Source: an uncultured Eubacteriales bacterium
GTDB taxonomy: Bacteria; Bacillota; Clostridia; Oscillospirales; CAG-382
Assembly: GCA_934502885.1 (NCBI GenBank)
Contig: CAKSUT010000002.1
Location: 186,001-250,000, forward strand
Direction of reading: 5' to 3'
DNA: 64,000 nucleotides
Shown piece after piece: positions 1-7,766 of this stretch (within the stretch, counting starts at the first letter, position 1; every line of letters starts with the position of its first letter). The position numbers and the translations under genes are program-made. The notes below the pieces were generated by a model that was not told the DNA's origin, did not search any database, and worked only from the letters and a program-made list of their open reading frames with translations.

Positions 1-176
1 ACCTCAAGGCTATCCGTGCAAAGGTTCTCTACGATGCGGACAAGGATCTTCCTTACAGAAAGTCTCAGGACAACCCGATTATCAAGATGCTTTACAAGGA
101 ATACTTCGGCGAACCCGGCAGCCACAAGGCTCATGAAGTTCTCCACACCTCTTATGTTGCAAGAGGCAAGAACTGA
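1..176 (+). CDS. [FeFe]-hydrogenase, C-terminal end (partial)
   Basis: Only the last 57 codons are in the window (frame from base 3, stop TGA at 174-176). The peptide carries the signature of the iron-hydrogenase small-subunit domain at the C-terminus of HydA/HndD-type enzymes: a LPYRKSQDNPIIK segment, then LYKEYFGEPGSHKAHEVLHT. In the family this tail wraps around the H-cluster domain of cytoplasmic hydrogenases that reoxidise ferredoxin or NADH by making H2. The cofactor-binding cysteines lie upstream of the window, so the subtype (monomeric or NADH/ferredoxin-bifurcating) cannot be decided. A strong terminator follows 20 bases later, so this is the last gene of its unit. It supports a fermentative anaerobe. 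Confidence 0.85.
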   Translation, partial: LKAIRAKVLYDADKDLPYRKSQDNPIIKMLYKEYFGEPGSHKAHEVLHTSYVARGKN

Positions 177-196
177 TCTCACGGCATAAAACTTCA

Positions 197-235
197 AGCG
201 TGTATGGTTAATTTCCATACACGCTCTTTTATTTT
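197..235 (+). terminator. Intrinsic terminator after the hydrogenase gene
   Basis: A perfect 11-bp stem (197-207 with 215-225) with a 7-base loop is followed by a T-rich tract at 227-235. It lies between the convergent hydrogenase and YgjP-like genes. Confidence 0.85.
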
Positions 236-244
236 AGCCAAAGC

Positions 245-943
245 TTATTCCCAGTTTTCTTTTGACAATCTCTCGGAAAGCAATTTCAGTTTGCGCTCTA
301 TTTCACGGTAATTCGGGCAGTACCTCTCAACTGTTTTCCAAAACCTTTCGCTGTGGTTATGCTCCTTTATGTGCGACAGCTCGTGAATAATGACGTACTT
401 CACCGTTTCCTCGTCCGCCATAATGAGTCTCCATGAGAAATTGAGCGAATTTTTGCCGCTGCAGCTTCCCCACCGTGTTTTTGCGGAGTTTACCTTTACC
501 GCAGTCGGTGTGACCTTCATCTGCTTTGCAAGGTCGGGAACGTGAGTATGAAGATACTGCTCGGCAAGCTTCCTGTAAAGCATCACGATACCTCGTTTTA
601 TGGTTTTGAGAGGTAATATTCCCGGTGCATAAAAGGCATTTCCGTCAAAGCCTATTCTGTTTTCGTTGCCCTGCTTAAGCTCGTATTCCCTACCGAGGTA
701 CAAAAGCTTACTTCCGAAGGTAACACAAAAGCTGTCTCTTTCATGACTTGCCGCCTTTTGACGTTCTGCCGCGCTGCGAATAAACATTCTGTTATCAATT
801 ATCGCACGCTCAATTTCTGCGACAGGCACGTGCCTTGCGGCTCTGACTTCTACCTCGCCCTTTTCGTTAATCTTTATACCTATCGTTTTTCTCGGCGAAC
901 GGACAAGTGTATACTCAATGCCCGTAGTTTTTTCAACACTCAT
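245..943 (-). CDS. YgjP-like (DUF45/M48-type) metallopeptidase-domain protein
   Basis: This 232-residue protein matches the YgjP/DUF45 family (PF01863). It has the zinc-binding signature HELSHIKEHNHSERFW, an HExxH followed by a third histidine, and the usual RWGSC motif upstream of it. The family folds like a small gluzincin peptidase; E. coli YgjP has been annotated as a UTP pyrophosphatase, so the substrate here is open. No clear ribosome binding site precedes the ATG at 943. A TATAAT-like hexamer directly abuts that ATG, which makes start and promoter assignment awkward. The gene is convergent with the hydrogenase gene and separated from rhaA by a hairpin. Confidence 0.8.
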   Translation of the reverse strand: MSVEKTTGIEYTLVRSPRKTIGIKINEKGEVEVRAARHVPVAEIERAIIDNRMFIRSAAERQKAASHERDSFCVTFGSKLLYLGREYELKQGNENRIGFDGNAFYAPGILPLKTIKRGIVMLYRKLAEQYLHTHVPDLAKQMKVTPTAVKVNSAKTRWGSCSGKNSLNFSWRLIMADEETVKYVIIHELSHIKEHNHSERFWKTVERYCPNYREIERKLKLLSERLSKENWE

Positions 944-958
944 ATTATATCACAAAGC

Positions 959-988
959 GACACCGCAAAGCCGAAACAATGCGGTGTC
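959..988 (-). terminator. Hairpin downstream of rhaA
   Basis: A 9-bp perfect stem (959-967 with 980-988) encloses a 12-base loop just after the rhaA stop. The minus-strand T tract is short and interrupted, so it is a weak intrinsic terminator or an RNA 3'-end stabiliser. Confidence 0.5.
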
Positions 989-995
989 AAAGCTT

Positions 996-2255
996 TTATC
1001 CTCTCTTGAAGAGTACGTCTTTTTCGTACTTTCTTACGTCTGCAAGCCAGTTGAGTCCGGTCGGAACGCCGCTCTTCTCGCAGTAGTAATCCCAAACTGC
1101 GGCGAAGGGATAGGTCTTGAGTTCCTCGGTCATGGCAAGTCTTGTTGTGTAGTCAAGCTCGTTCTCTGCCTTGGTAAGGGTCTCCGACGGCTCGAGAAGC
1201 GCCATAAGGAGTGCTTTCATTGTATTTCTCGTACCTATTGCCCACGCCGCAACACGGTTGATGCTTGCGTCGAAATAGTCGAGGGCGATGTTTATCTTCT
1301 CGGTCTTGCCGCTTCTTATTATCTCATGACCTATTGCACGAAGCTCGTCGTCGAGAATAACAACGTGGTCGCTGTCCCATCTTACGGGGCGGGAAACATG
1401 GAGAAGGATCTCATCGATGAAGAGAAGCACCGACGAAATCTTATCGGAAATAACCTCAGTGGGGTGATAGTGACCGGCGTCCATGGTGAGCATAAGCTCG
1501 GGGTGAGCCGCCGCATAACCCATATAGAACTCGTGAGAACCTACCGTATACGCCTCTGCACCGAGGCCGAACACCTTTGACTCAACGGCGTCCTTGGTGT
1601 ACTTTTCGTCGAGCTTCTTTGCGATTATCTTATCGAGGGACTCCTTAAGTCTTGCACGGGGTGCGGTTCTGTCGTAAGGAATATCCTTGAAGCCGTCGGG
1701 AATCCAGATGTTGTTGTTGGAACGGATACCGGTTTTCTTGCCTATGTACTCGGAAATCTCACGGCTTCTTATACCGTGTTCTATCCAGAACTCACGTATT
1801 GCGGCATCGGGGTGAGCAAGCGTGAAGCCGTCGGAGGACTTGGGGTGAGAGAAAAAGGTCGGGTTGAAGTCAAGACCTATCTTTTCGCTGTTTGCCCAGT
1901 CGGTCCAGATATCGAATCTGCCTGCGGACATTGTGTCTCTGTCCTCGCCTGCCTTCGGGAGACCGTAAATTGCGTGAATGTTTACCTTCTTTGTGCCGGG
2001 GATAAGCTTCATGGCGAATGAAAGGTCTGCCATAAGCTCCTCGGGGGTTCTTGCCTTTCCGGGATAGTTGCCTGTTGCGGCAATACCGCCGTCCGGACCG
2101 CCGTCGCTCTCAAAGCCTGTTACATCGTCTCCCTGCCAGCAGTTGACGGAAACGGGAATATCCTTGAGGACTTCAACCGCTTTTTCAGTGTCTACGCCTA
2201 TTTCGGCGTACTTTTCTTTTGCAAGCTCGTAAGCTTTCATAATGCTTTCTGTCAT
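996..2255 (-). CDS. rhaA: L-rhamnose isomerase
   Basis: The cytoplasmic enzyme that converts L-rhamnose to L-rhamnulose, the first step of rhamnose catabolism. At 419 residues it has the usual family length. RhaA landmarks are visible: VNCWQGDDVTGFE near the N-terminus, the metal-site segments DAGHYHPTE and WDSDHVVILDD, and a C-terminal TGLNWLADVRKYE. The ATG at 2255 is preceded by AAAGGAG at good spacing. Rhamnulokinase lies two genes upstream on the same strand, with a lipoprotein gene between them. The rhamnulose-1-phosphate aldolase and mutarotase are not in the window, so the pathway is completed elsewhere. Confidence 0.95.
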   Translation of the reverse strand: MTESIMKAYELAKEKYAEIGVDTEKAVEVLKDIPVSVNCWQGDDVTGFESDGGPDGGIAATGNYPGKARTPEELMADLSFAMKLIPGTKKVNIHAIYGLPKAGEDRDTMSAGRFDIWTDWANSEKIGLDFNPTFFSHPKSSDGFTLAHPDAAIREFWIEHGIRSREISEYIGKKTGIRSNNNIWIPDGFKDIPYDRTAPRARLKESLDKIIAKKLDEKYTKDAVESKVFGLGAEAYTVGSHEFYMGYAAAHPELMLTMDAGHYHPTEVISDKISSVLLFIDEILLHVSRPVRWDSDHVVILDDELRAIGHEIIRSGKTEKINIALDYFDASINRVAAWAIGTRNTMKALLMALLEPSETLTKAENELDYTTRLAMTEELKTYPFAAVWDYYCEKSGVPTGLNWLADVRKYEKDVLFKRG

Positions 2256-2285
2256 TTGTGCATCTCCTTTTATATCATCATTTTT

Positions 2286-2885
2286 CTATTCTATAGTGAG
2301 GATTATTTCGACGGTATTGTCGCTGTACGCTGTGATACTTACGGTCGAGCCGTTTTCGTGCTGCGCAAAATAATTGAACTCACCGTCGTCGGTGTAATTG
2401 CCGTAGGACTCAACGGTAAATGTACGCTTGAGAAGCGTGTCGCAGTAAGCGCGCACCTCGTCGGGAGTTACGTGTTCAAGGCGTATCTCAACCTCTCTCG
2501 AATCGGCGTTTGCAAAGGTCAGAAACGGGTTCTTGAAGTCGGGCACGGGGAGAATTTTCGCCTCCTCGTAGTCAACCCACGTTCCGCCCTGCTCTATTGA
2601 AAAACCGAAGATATTGGTTGCCTTAATGGCGTTCTCACCTCGGTCTTCAACGATATACCCGACCTCTGTGTGATTTTTTCTCAGTGTTTCTATACGCTCG
2701 GCGTACTCTGCAAGCTCCTCCTCGGTGGGATCGGGCAGTGTTTTTATTTCAGTGTCCTCGGAGACGGTATTGCCGTTTGTTTCACCGTCGTTTACGCCGT
2801 TCTCCCTGTTTCCGGAACAAGACACAAACACCGACGCCGCAAGAAGTGCCGCAAGAAGCACCGACGTAACTTTACAAATCTTCAT
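2286..2885 (-). CDS. Putative lipoprotein of unknown function within the rha cluster
   Basis: A 199-residue exported protein. The N-terminus is a signal sequence (MKIC.. followed by a Leu/Ala-rich core) ending in a lipobox-like VFVSC near residue 23, then an Asn/Glu/Thr-rich linker. The rest, from about residue 50, is a small globular domain with a mostly charged helix and beta-rich C-terminus. I do not recognise the family. It sits 30 bases upstream of rhaA and 23 bases downstream of rhaB, so it is almost certainly co-transcribed with them. That context hints at a surface role in sugar use, but there is no binding-protein signature to support it. An AGAGG ribosome binding site lies just ahead of the ATG. 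Confidence 0.75.
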   Translation of the reverse strand: MKICKVTSVLLAALLAASVFVSCSGNRENGVNDGETNGNTVSEDTEIKTLPDPTEEELAEYAERIETLRKNHTEVGYIVEDRGENAIKATNIFGFSIEQGGTWVDYEEAKILPVPDFKNPFLTFANADSREVEIRLEHVTPDEVRAYCDTLLKRTFTVESYGNYTDDGEFNYFAQHENGSTVSITAYSDNTVEIILTIE

Positions 2886-2908
2886 TGCAACCTCTCAAAT
2901 AAACTTTT

Positions 2909-4405
2909 TTATAAGTTTTCGCCGTTTGTGAGCTTCTTATACTTTGCGTAGCCTTCGTCCCACATATCGGCGTCCTTTGTATTCGGTTCGCAGGTGTATA
3001 TGTCGAACGAATCGGCGATTATTTCTCTTGCCTCGTGAACGTCCTTGATTTCACCGGCGGCAATTGCCTGCACCGCGATGTTTCCGAGAACAGTCGCTTC
3101 AACGGGGCCGGCATATACGGGTCTTCCGCAAGCGTCGGCGCAGAGCTGGCTGAGAGGCACTTCCTTTGTACCTCCGCCGACGATATTAATAAACGGTGCT
3201 CTTCTGCCGGTGACGTCGTCAAGGGAGTTTACGGTATCTCTGTAGCAGAGCGCAAGGCTGTCGAAGATGCACCTGACGATCTCGCCCTTTGTTTCGGGGA
3301 CGTGCTGATCCGTCTTGCGGCAGTATTCTGCGATTCGCTTGGGCATATTTCCGGGAGTCTGAAACTCAATATAGTTGGGATCGATAATCGACTGCAAGGG
3401 TTTCGACGCCATTGCCATGTTGGAAAGCTCGTCGAAGGAGAGCTTCTCGCCCTCTCTTATCCACTGACGTCTCGACTCCTGCTCAAGCCAAAGTCCCATG
3501 ATGTTCTTGAGGAAACGTATCTTTCTCTCCGCACCGCCCTCGTTTGTGAAGTTGTATCCGAAAGCTCTCTCGTTTGTGAGCGGTTCGGGTATTTCGCTTC
3601 CCATGAGCGACCATGTGCCGCTGGATATGTAGACGAATCCGTCCTCCTTTGCAGGAACGGAAACGACCGCCGCCGCTGTGTCGTGGGATGCCGTGCTTAT
3701 AACGTCGGCGTCGATATTTCCTACCTCTTCGAGTATGTGCTTCGAGAGCTTACCGCAATACGTGCCGGGAGGAGTAATCTTGCCGAATATTCTCTCGGGA
3801 AGTCCGAGACGGTCGATTATGCTCTTGTCCCAATCACGTGTTTTTGCGTTGAGAAGCTGTGAGGTAGAGGCTATTGTGTACTCTGTCTGCTTCACGCCGG
3901 TGAGAAAATACTTGAGAAGGTCGGGCGTAAAGAGAAGGTCTCTTGTCTCGGCGAGTGCGTGGGGTCTTTCTGTTGCAAGAGAGTAGAGCTGGAAAATTGT
4001 GTTGAAATTGATGAACTGCGTACCGGTAATTCTGTAAAGCTCTTCCTTCGGAATAACCTCGTACACCTTTTCCATGATGCCGCCGACGGTTCTTGTGTCA
4101 CGGTAGCAATAGGGGTTTTCAAGGAGCTTGCCGTCCTTGTCGAGAAGACCGTAGTCAACGCCCCATGTATCTATTGCGATGCTCTTGATGTCCTTATTCT
4201 CGGAAAGAGCGCAGGTACGGATCGCCTGCTTTATCTCCTGAAAAAGTCTGAGCATATCCCAGTAAAGGCTTCCGCCGACGTTCACCACATCGTTTGAGAA
4301 GCGGTGTATCTCTTCAAGTGCGATTTTCTTACCGTCAAACGAACCTACAATTCCTCTGCCGCTCGACGCACCGAGGTCTATTGCAAGCATTTTCAGTTTT
4401 GCCAT
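2909..4405 (-). CDS. rhaB: Rhamnulokinase
   Basis: An FGGY-family sugar kinase of 498 residues that phosphorylates L-rhamnulose to L-rhamnulose-1-phosphate with ATP. The N-terminal phosphate-1 motif is AIDLGASSGRGIVG. A second ATPase-core element with the expected catalytic aspartate is SASHDTAAAV, and the adenosine-side motif NIVGGGTKEVPLSQL is near the C-terminus. The ATG at 4405 has GGAGG 7 bases upstream. It starts only 24 bases after the mutS2 stop and no terminator separates them, so rhaB may be read from the mutS2 transcript as well as from a local promoter that I could not identify. Confidence 0.95.
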   Translation of the reverse strand: MAKLKMLAIDLGASSGRGIVGSFDGKKIALEEIHRFSNDVVNVGGSLYWDMLRLFQEIKQAIRTCALSENKDIKSIAIDTWGVDYGLLDKDGKLLENPYCYRDTRTVGGIMEKVYEVIPKEELYRITGTQFINFNTIFQLYSLATERPHALAETRDLLFTPDLLKYFLTGVKQTEYTIASTSQLLNAKTRDWDKSIIDRLGLPERIFGKITPPGTYCGKLSKHILEEVGNIDADVISTASHDTAAAVVSVPAKEDGFVYISSGTWSLMGSEIPEPLTNERAFGYNFTNEGGAERKIRFLKNIMGLWLEQESRRQWIREGEKLSFDELSNMAMASKPLQSIIDPNYIEFQTPGNMPKRIAEYCRKTDQHVPETKGEIVRCIFDSLALCYRDTVNSLDDVTGRRAPFINIVGGGTKEVPLSQLCADACGRPVYAGPVEATVLGNIAVQAIAAGEIKDVHEAREIIADSFDIYTCEPNTKDADMWDEGYAKYKKLTNGENL

Positions 4406-4429
4406 GTCTTTTCCTCCAAATGTATATTT

Positions 4430-6862
4430 TTATTTCAAAGTTACAACTGTTACTCCGCTGTCGCCCTCGCCGAATGTACCGGGTCTGAAAGACGCAACTC
4501 TCTTGTCACGGCGCAGACTCTGCGTAATGTAGTTTCTGAGCGCACCAGTACCCTTGCCGTGGATAATGGTTATCTGCGGAAGATTTGCCATTACTGCCTC
4601 GTCGATGTACTTATCGACCTTCATCCATGCGTCGTCGCACATCATGCCTCTGAGGTCTATCTCGGCTCTTATCGTTGCCGACGGGGACGCCGACGCCGTT
4701 GCGTAGCTCTTGACCTTGGGTTTCTTCTCTTTCTTCTCTGGGAAGTCCTCGGCAAGGCGAAGCTCTTTAAGCTTGGTTTTCATCTTAATAATACCTGCCT
4801 GCACCGTTACGGATTCTCCGTCGATTGCAAGGATTGTGCCGTTCTTGTTGATACCGGAAATGATGACCTCGTCGCCGACCTTAAAGGGTCTCGGAGATTT
4901 ATAGTCCTCGTCCTCGGCACGGACAGACTTTGCACCGAGAGTTTTGTTTGCGCTTCTGAGTCCTTGGGTGACGTTCTGCTTCGCTTCCTCAAGGGTCTTT
5001 GCGAAATCCTCTTTATCCTTGGCACGTTTTGCGCGGTCAAGTTCCGCAAAGATGTACTCGGCAGAGGCTCTTGCAGAGTCAACCATTTTCTGCGCTTCAC
5101 GCTCGGCTTTGCGCTCGGTTTCCTCGAGGCGTTTGTTGAGTCTTTCTCTCTGCTCTCTCGCCTCGGCACGGCTTATTTCGAGTTCCGCACGGAGTCTCTT
5201 TACCGCGGACTTTTCGTCCTCGAGAACGCTTCTTGTGTTTTCAAGCTCTGTGAGTATCTGCTCAAAGCGGCGCGATTCACCCGAGACATATCCCTTTGCA
5301 CTACCGATTATGTCGCCGGAAATACCGAGTCTTTCGGCAATTGCAAAAGCGTTTGAACGGCCGGGAAGTCCGATTGTGAGCTTATACGTAGGCTTTAACG
5401 TTTCAAGGCTGAACTCGCACGAAGCGTTTGACACACCCTCCGTGTCGAGAGCATACGCTTTAAGCTCGGCATAGTGCGTCGTTGCGGCGCAAAGGCAGCC
5501 TATTCTGCGTATCTTTTCGAGTATCGCCTCCGCAAGAGCCGCACCCTCGATAGGGTCCGTACCTGCGCCGAGTTCGTCGAAGAGTACAAGTGCTTTTGGG
5601 GTAACTCTCTGCATGATATCGACGATATTCACCATGTGTGCGGAGAAGGTCGAGAGCGACTGCTCTATAGACTGCTCGTCTCCGATATCTGCAAGTATGC
5701 AGTCGAAAATCGGCACCTTTGAGCCTGTCTCTGCCGGAATATGGAGTCCGGACTGCGCCATAAGCGAAAACAGTCCGAGAGTCTTAAGCGTTACGGTTTT
5801 ACCGCCGGTATTCGGTCCCGTTATAATGAGAAGCGAATACTTTTCGCCGACCGACACGTTTATCGGCACGACCTTATTCTTATCAAGAAGCGGATGACGT
5901 GCGCTCTTAAGGTCGATGACCTGAGAATCAGAAATTATCGGTTCTGCGCCGTCCATACGGAATGAAAGCTCCGCCTTTGCAAACGCAAGTGCTATATCGC
6001 AGAGCGTTTCGTAGCCTGCTCTTATAGAGTCCGCAAAGCGGCTGACCTCGGTGGTCAAATTGAAGAGTATGCGGTCTATCTCCGCTTTTTCCTTGGACTC
6101 AAGCATTCTGAGTTCGTTGTTCGCTTCAACCACGCTCATCGGTTCGACAAACAGCGTCGCTCCCGACGACGAGGTATCATGCACAAGTCCCTTTATTTCG
6201 TTGCGGTATTCCTGCTTTACGGGGATAACAAATCTGCCGTTTCGCATGGTAATAATGTTATCCTGCAAGTACTTCGAGCTTTCGCCTCCCGAGACGTACT
6301 TTTTGAGGCTTTCTCTCGCACGGTTTCCGGCGGCTTTCATCTTTCTGCGTATTTCGTAAAGCTCCGGCGTTGCGTTGTCGGCAACCGCATCCTCTGAAAT
6401 GATTGCCGTCGTTATCGCTTCGCACAAAAATTTATTCGGCGTGAGTCTCTGCGAATATTCGTACAGAGGCGACTCCTCGGTTATGCTTCCGCCGAAATAA
6501 GAGCTTACCGAGGACACAGTGCGCAGAACATCCGCGACGTCAAGAAGCTCCGCCATATTCAGAGAAGCATCTTTTTCGGCTCTGTCAAGCGCATTTGTTA
6601 TATCCTTTATTCCGCCGAACGACGGCGCGCCTTTCATGTAAACAAGGCGTTTTGCCTCGGTAGTCTCGCTCATGCTCTTTTTGATGACCGTTGCCGTGAC
6701 CGACGGACGAACCTTTTTTGCGAGCGTTTTTGCTCCCTCAATCGGCGCGCAGTCGCAGAGCATATCGAGAATCTTATCGAATTCGAGCGTGCCGAGAGCC
6801 TTTTCAAAGCCCTCCGAGACACAGTTTACATCGTCCGACATAAATATTTTGTCGTTATTCAT
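4430..6862 (-). CDS. mutS2: Endonuclease MutS2
   Basis: An 810-residue MutS2, close to the usual length of about 785. The MutS core has the Walker A motif GPNTGGKTVTLKTLG and the Walker B region VLFDELGAGTDP. A long charged coiled coil at about residues 520-640 follows, then a KOW-like segment, and a C-terminal Smr nuclease domain (EIDLRGMMCDDAW and IIHGKGTGALR). MutS2 proteins act on recombination intermediates or collided ribosomes rather than in mismatch repair. RBS AAGGAG precedes the ATG. It lies 30 bases downstream of recO, another recombination gene, and continues the same minus-strand run. Confidence 0.95.
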   Translation of the reverse strand: MNNDKIFMSDDVNCVSEGFEKALGTLEFDKILDMLCDCAPIEGAKTLAKKVRPSVTATVIKKSMSETTEAKRLVYMKGAPSFGGIKDITNALDRAEKDASLNMAELLDVADVLRTVSSVSSYFGGSITEESPLYEYSQRLTPNKFLCEAITTAIISEDAVADNATPELYEIRRKMKAAGNRARESLKKYVSGGESSKYLQDNIITMRNGRFVIPVKQEYRNEIKGLVHDTSSSGATLFVEPMSVVEANNELRMLESKEKAEIDRILFNLTTEVSRFADSIRAGYETLCDIALAFAKAELSFRMDGAEPIISDSQVIDLKSARHPLLDKNKVVPINVSVGEKYSLLIITGPNTGGKTVTLKTLGLFSLMAQSGLHIPAETGSKVPIFDCILADIGDEQSIEQSLSTFSAHMVNIVDIMQRVTPKALVLFDELGAGTDPIEGAALAEAILEKIRRIGCLCAATTHYAELKAYALDTEGVSNASCEFSLETLKPTYKLTIGLPGRSNAFAIAERLGISGDIIGSAKGYVSGESRRFEQILTELENTRSVLEDEKSAVKRLRAELEISRAEAREQRERLNKRLEETERKAEREAQKMVDSARASAEYIFAELDRAKRAKDKEDFAKTLEEAKQNVTQGLRSANKTLGAKSVRAEDEDYKSPRPFKVGDEVIISGINKNGTILAIDGESVTVQAGIIKMKTKLKELRLAEDFPEKKEKKPKVKSYATASASPSATIRAEIDLRGMMCDDAWMKVDKYIDEAVMANLPQITIIHGKGTGALRNYITQSLRRDKRVASFRPGTFGEGDSGVTVVTLK

Positions 6863-6892
6863 TTATTCTCCTTAAATTTACCAAACGTTTCC

Positions 6893-7693
6893 TCACGCTT
6901 CGCCGACCGTTTGACGGTAGTACTTAAGCGTCTTGAAGTGCTTTTCGGTTTTGGCGAGAAAATATTTCTCGCAGAGCGACGCAAAAGAAGCGACAGCCGC
7001 GTCGTCTATCGAAAACGCAAGCATCTTTTTCTGATCCGATGTGACGACGTGATGAACGGCGTTACAGACGCTTCCCGGCACGATAATGCAGTTTGCGAGC
7101 TCTTCGCCGAGATTTTCAAACTCGCTTTCCGGTGCAAAGCCGCCCTCCTCGAGGTTGAACGCATAGCGTTTTTCTCCTTTCGGAAGAGGTGCGCCGGAGG
7201 ATATGCTGTACTCCGTATCGGGCATGAAGCCGAGTACGCACGCCGCCTTAAGCTCAAAAACGGCTTTCAGTATATGCACGGGTTTGAGCTTGTTTTCGAC
7301 CGAGAACAGCATATTCAGGCAGAGCCGCAGAAGCTCGCTTTCGTCGTTGTTCTCCATGGCGCACTCCCCTGCCGCTTCGCATATGTACGACGCAAGCGCA
7401 AAGCCCTCGACGCTGTCATTGATATCAAAGAAGCTCTTCTTCACATTTGAATCGTGGAAGCGGAGTTTTTCGCCTTTTTTTTCAAATTCAAACGTCGAGT
7501 AGCTGAACGGGGTGAGTCCGTAGGCACGCTTGCTCGTGAGGTTTTTCACGCCTCTTGCAAGAACCGTCATTCGCCCGTGTTCACCCGTCAGCACCGTGAG
7601 AAGTCTGTCGTTTTCGTTGAGCGTTATCTCACGAAGCACCAAACCGTCCGTGACAATAACGCCGTTTTCGTCTGTTCCGATACTCTTGTCCAT
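6893..7693 (-). CDS. recO: DNA repair protein RecO
   Basis: RecO helps load RecA on SSB-coated single-stranded DNA in the RecFOR pathway. At 266 residues the length is typical. The N-terminal OB-fold is recognisable (TDGLVLREIT, then LTGEHGRMTVLARGVK), followed by the helical domain. In the region where many RecO proteins carry two CxxC zinc pairs (about residues 155-190), this protein has no cysteine pair, so the zinc site appears to be lost. The upstream ribosome binding site is weak. It follows the ybeY-era fusion by 73 bases, the standard Firmicute order era-recO. Confidence 0.88.
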   Translation of the reverse strand: MDKSIGTDENGVIVTDGLVLREITLNENDRLLTVLTGEHGRMTVLARGVKNLTSKRAYGLTPFSYSTFEFEKKGEKLRFHDSNVKKSFFDINDSVEGFALASYICEAAGECAMENNDESELLRLCLNMLFSVENKLKPVHILKAVFELKAACVLGFMPDTEYSISSGAPLPKGEKRYAFNLEEGGFAPESEFENLGEELANCIIVPGSVCNAVHHVVTSDQKKMLAFSIDDAAVASFASLCEKYFLAKTEKHFKTLKYYRQTVGEA

Positions 7694-7766
7694 ACTGCAA
7701 CATACTTTCGGCAGAGTCTTTCGTTTAATAGCCGCTCCGCCATATTCCCTTCGGTAGTGATATCGT

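Noticed and set aside
944..949. TATAAT promoter element of the YgjP-like gene
   Set aside because: It directly abuts the ATG, so transcription would begin after the start codon; no matching -35 is present.
4304..5356. Long open frame on the plus strand inside mutS2
   Set aside because: It is antisense to a convincing MutS2 frame, has no ribosome binding site and a low-complexity composition. It is a codon-bias shadow.
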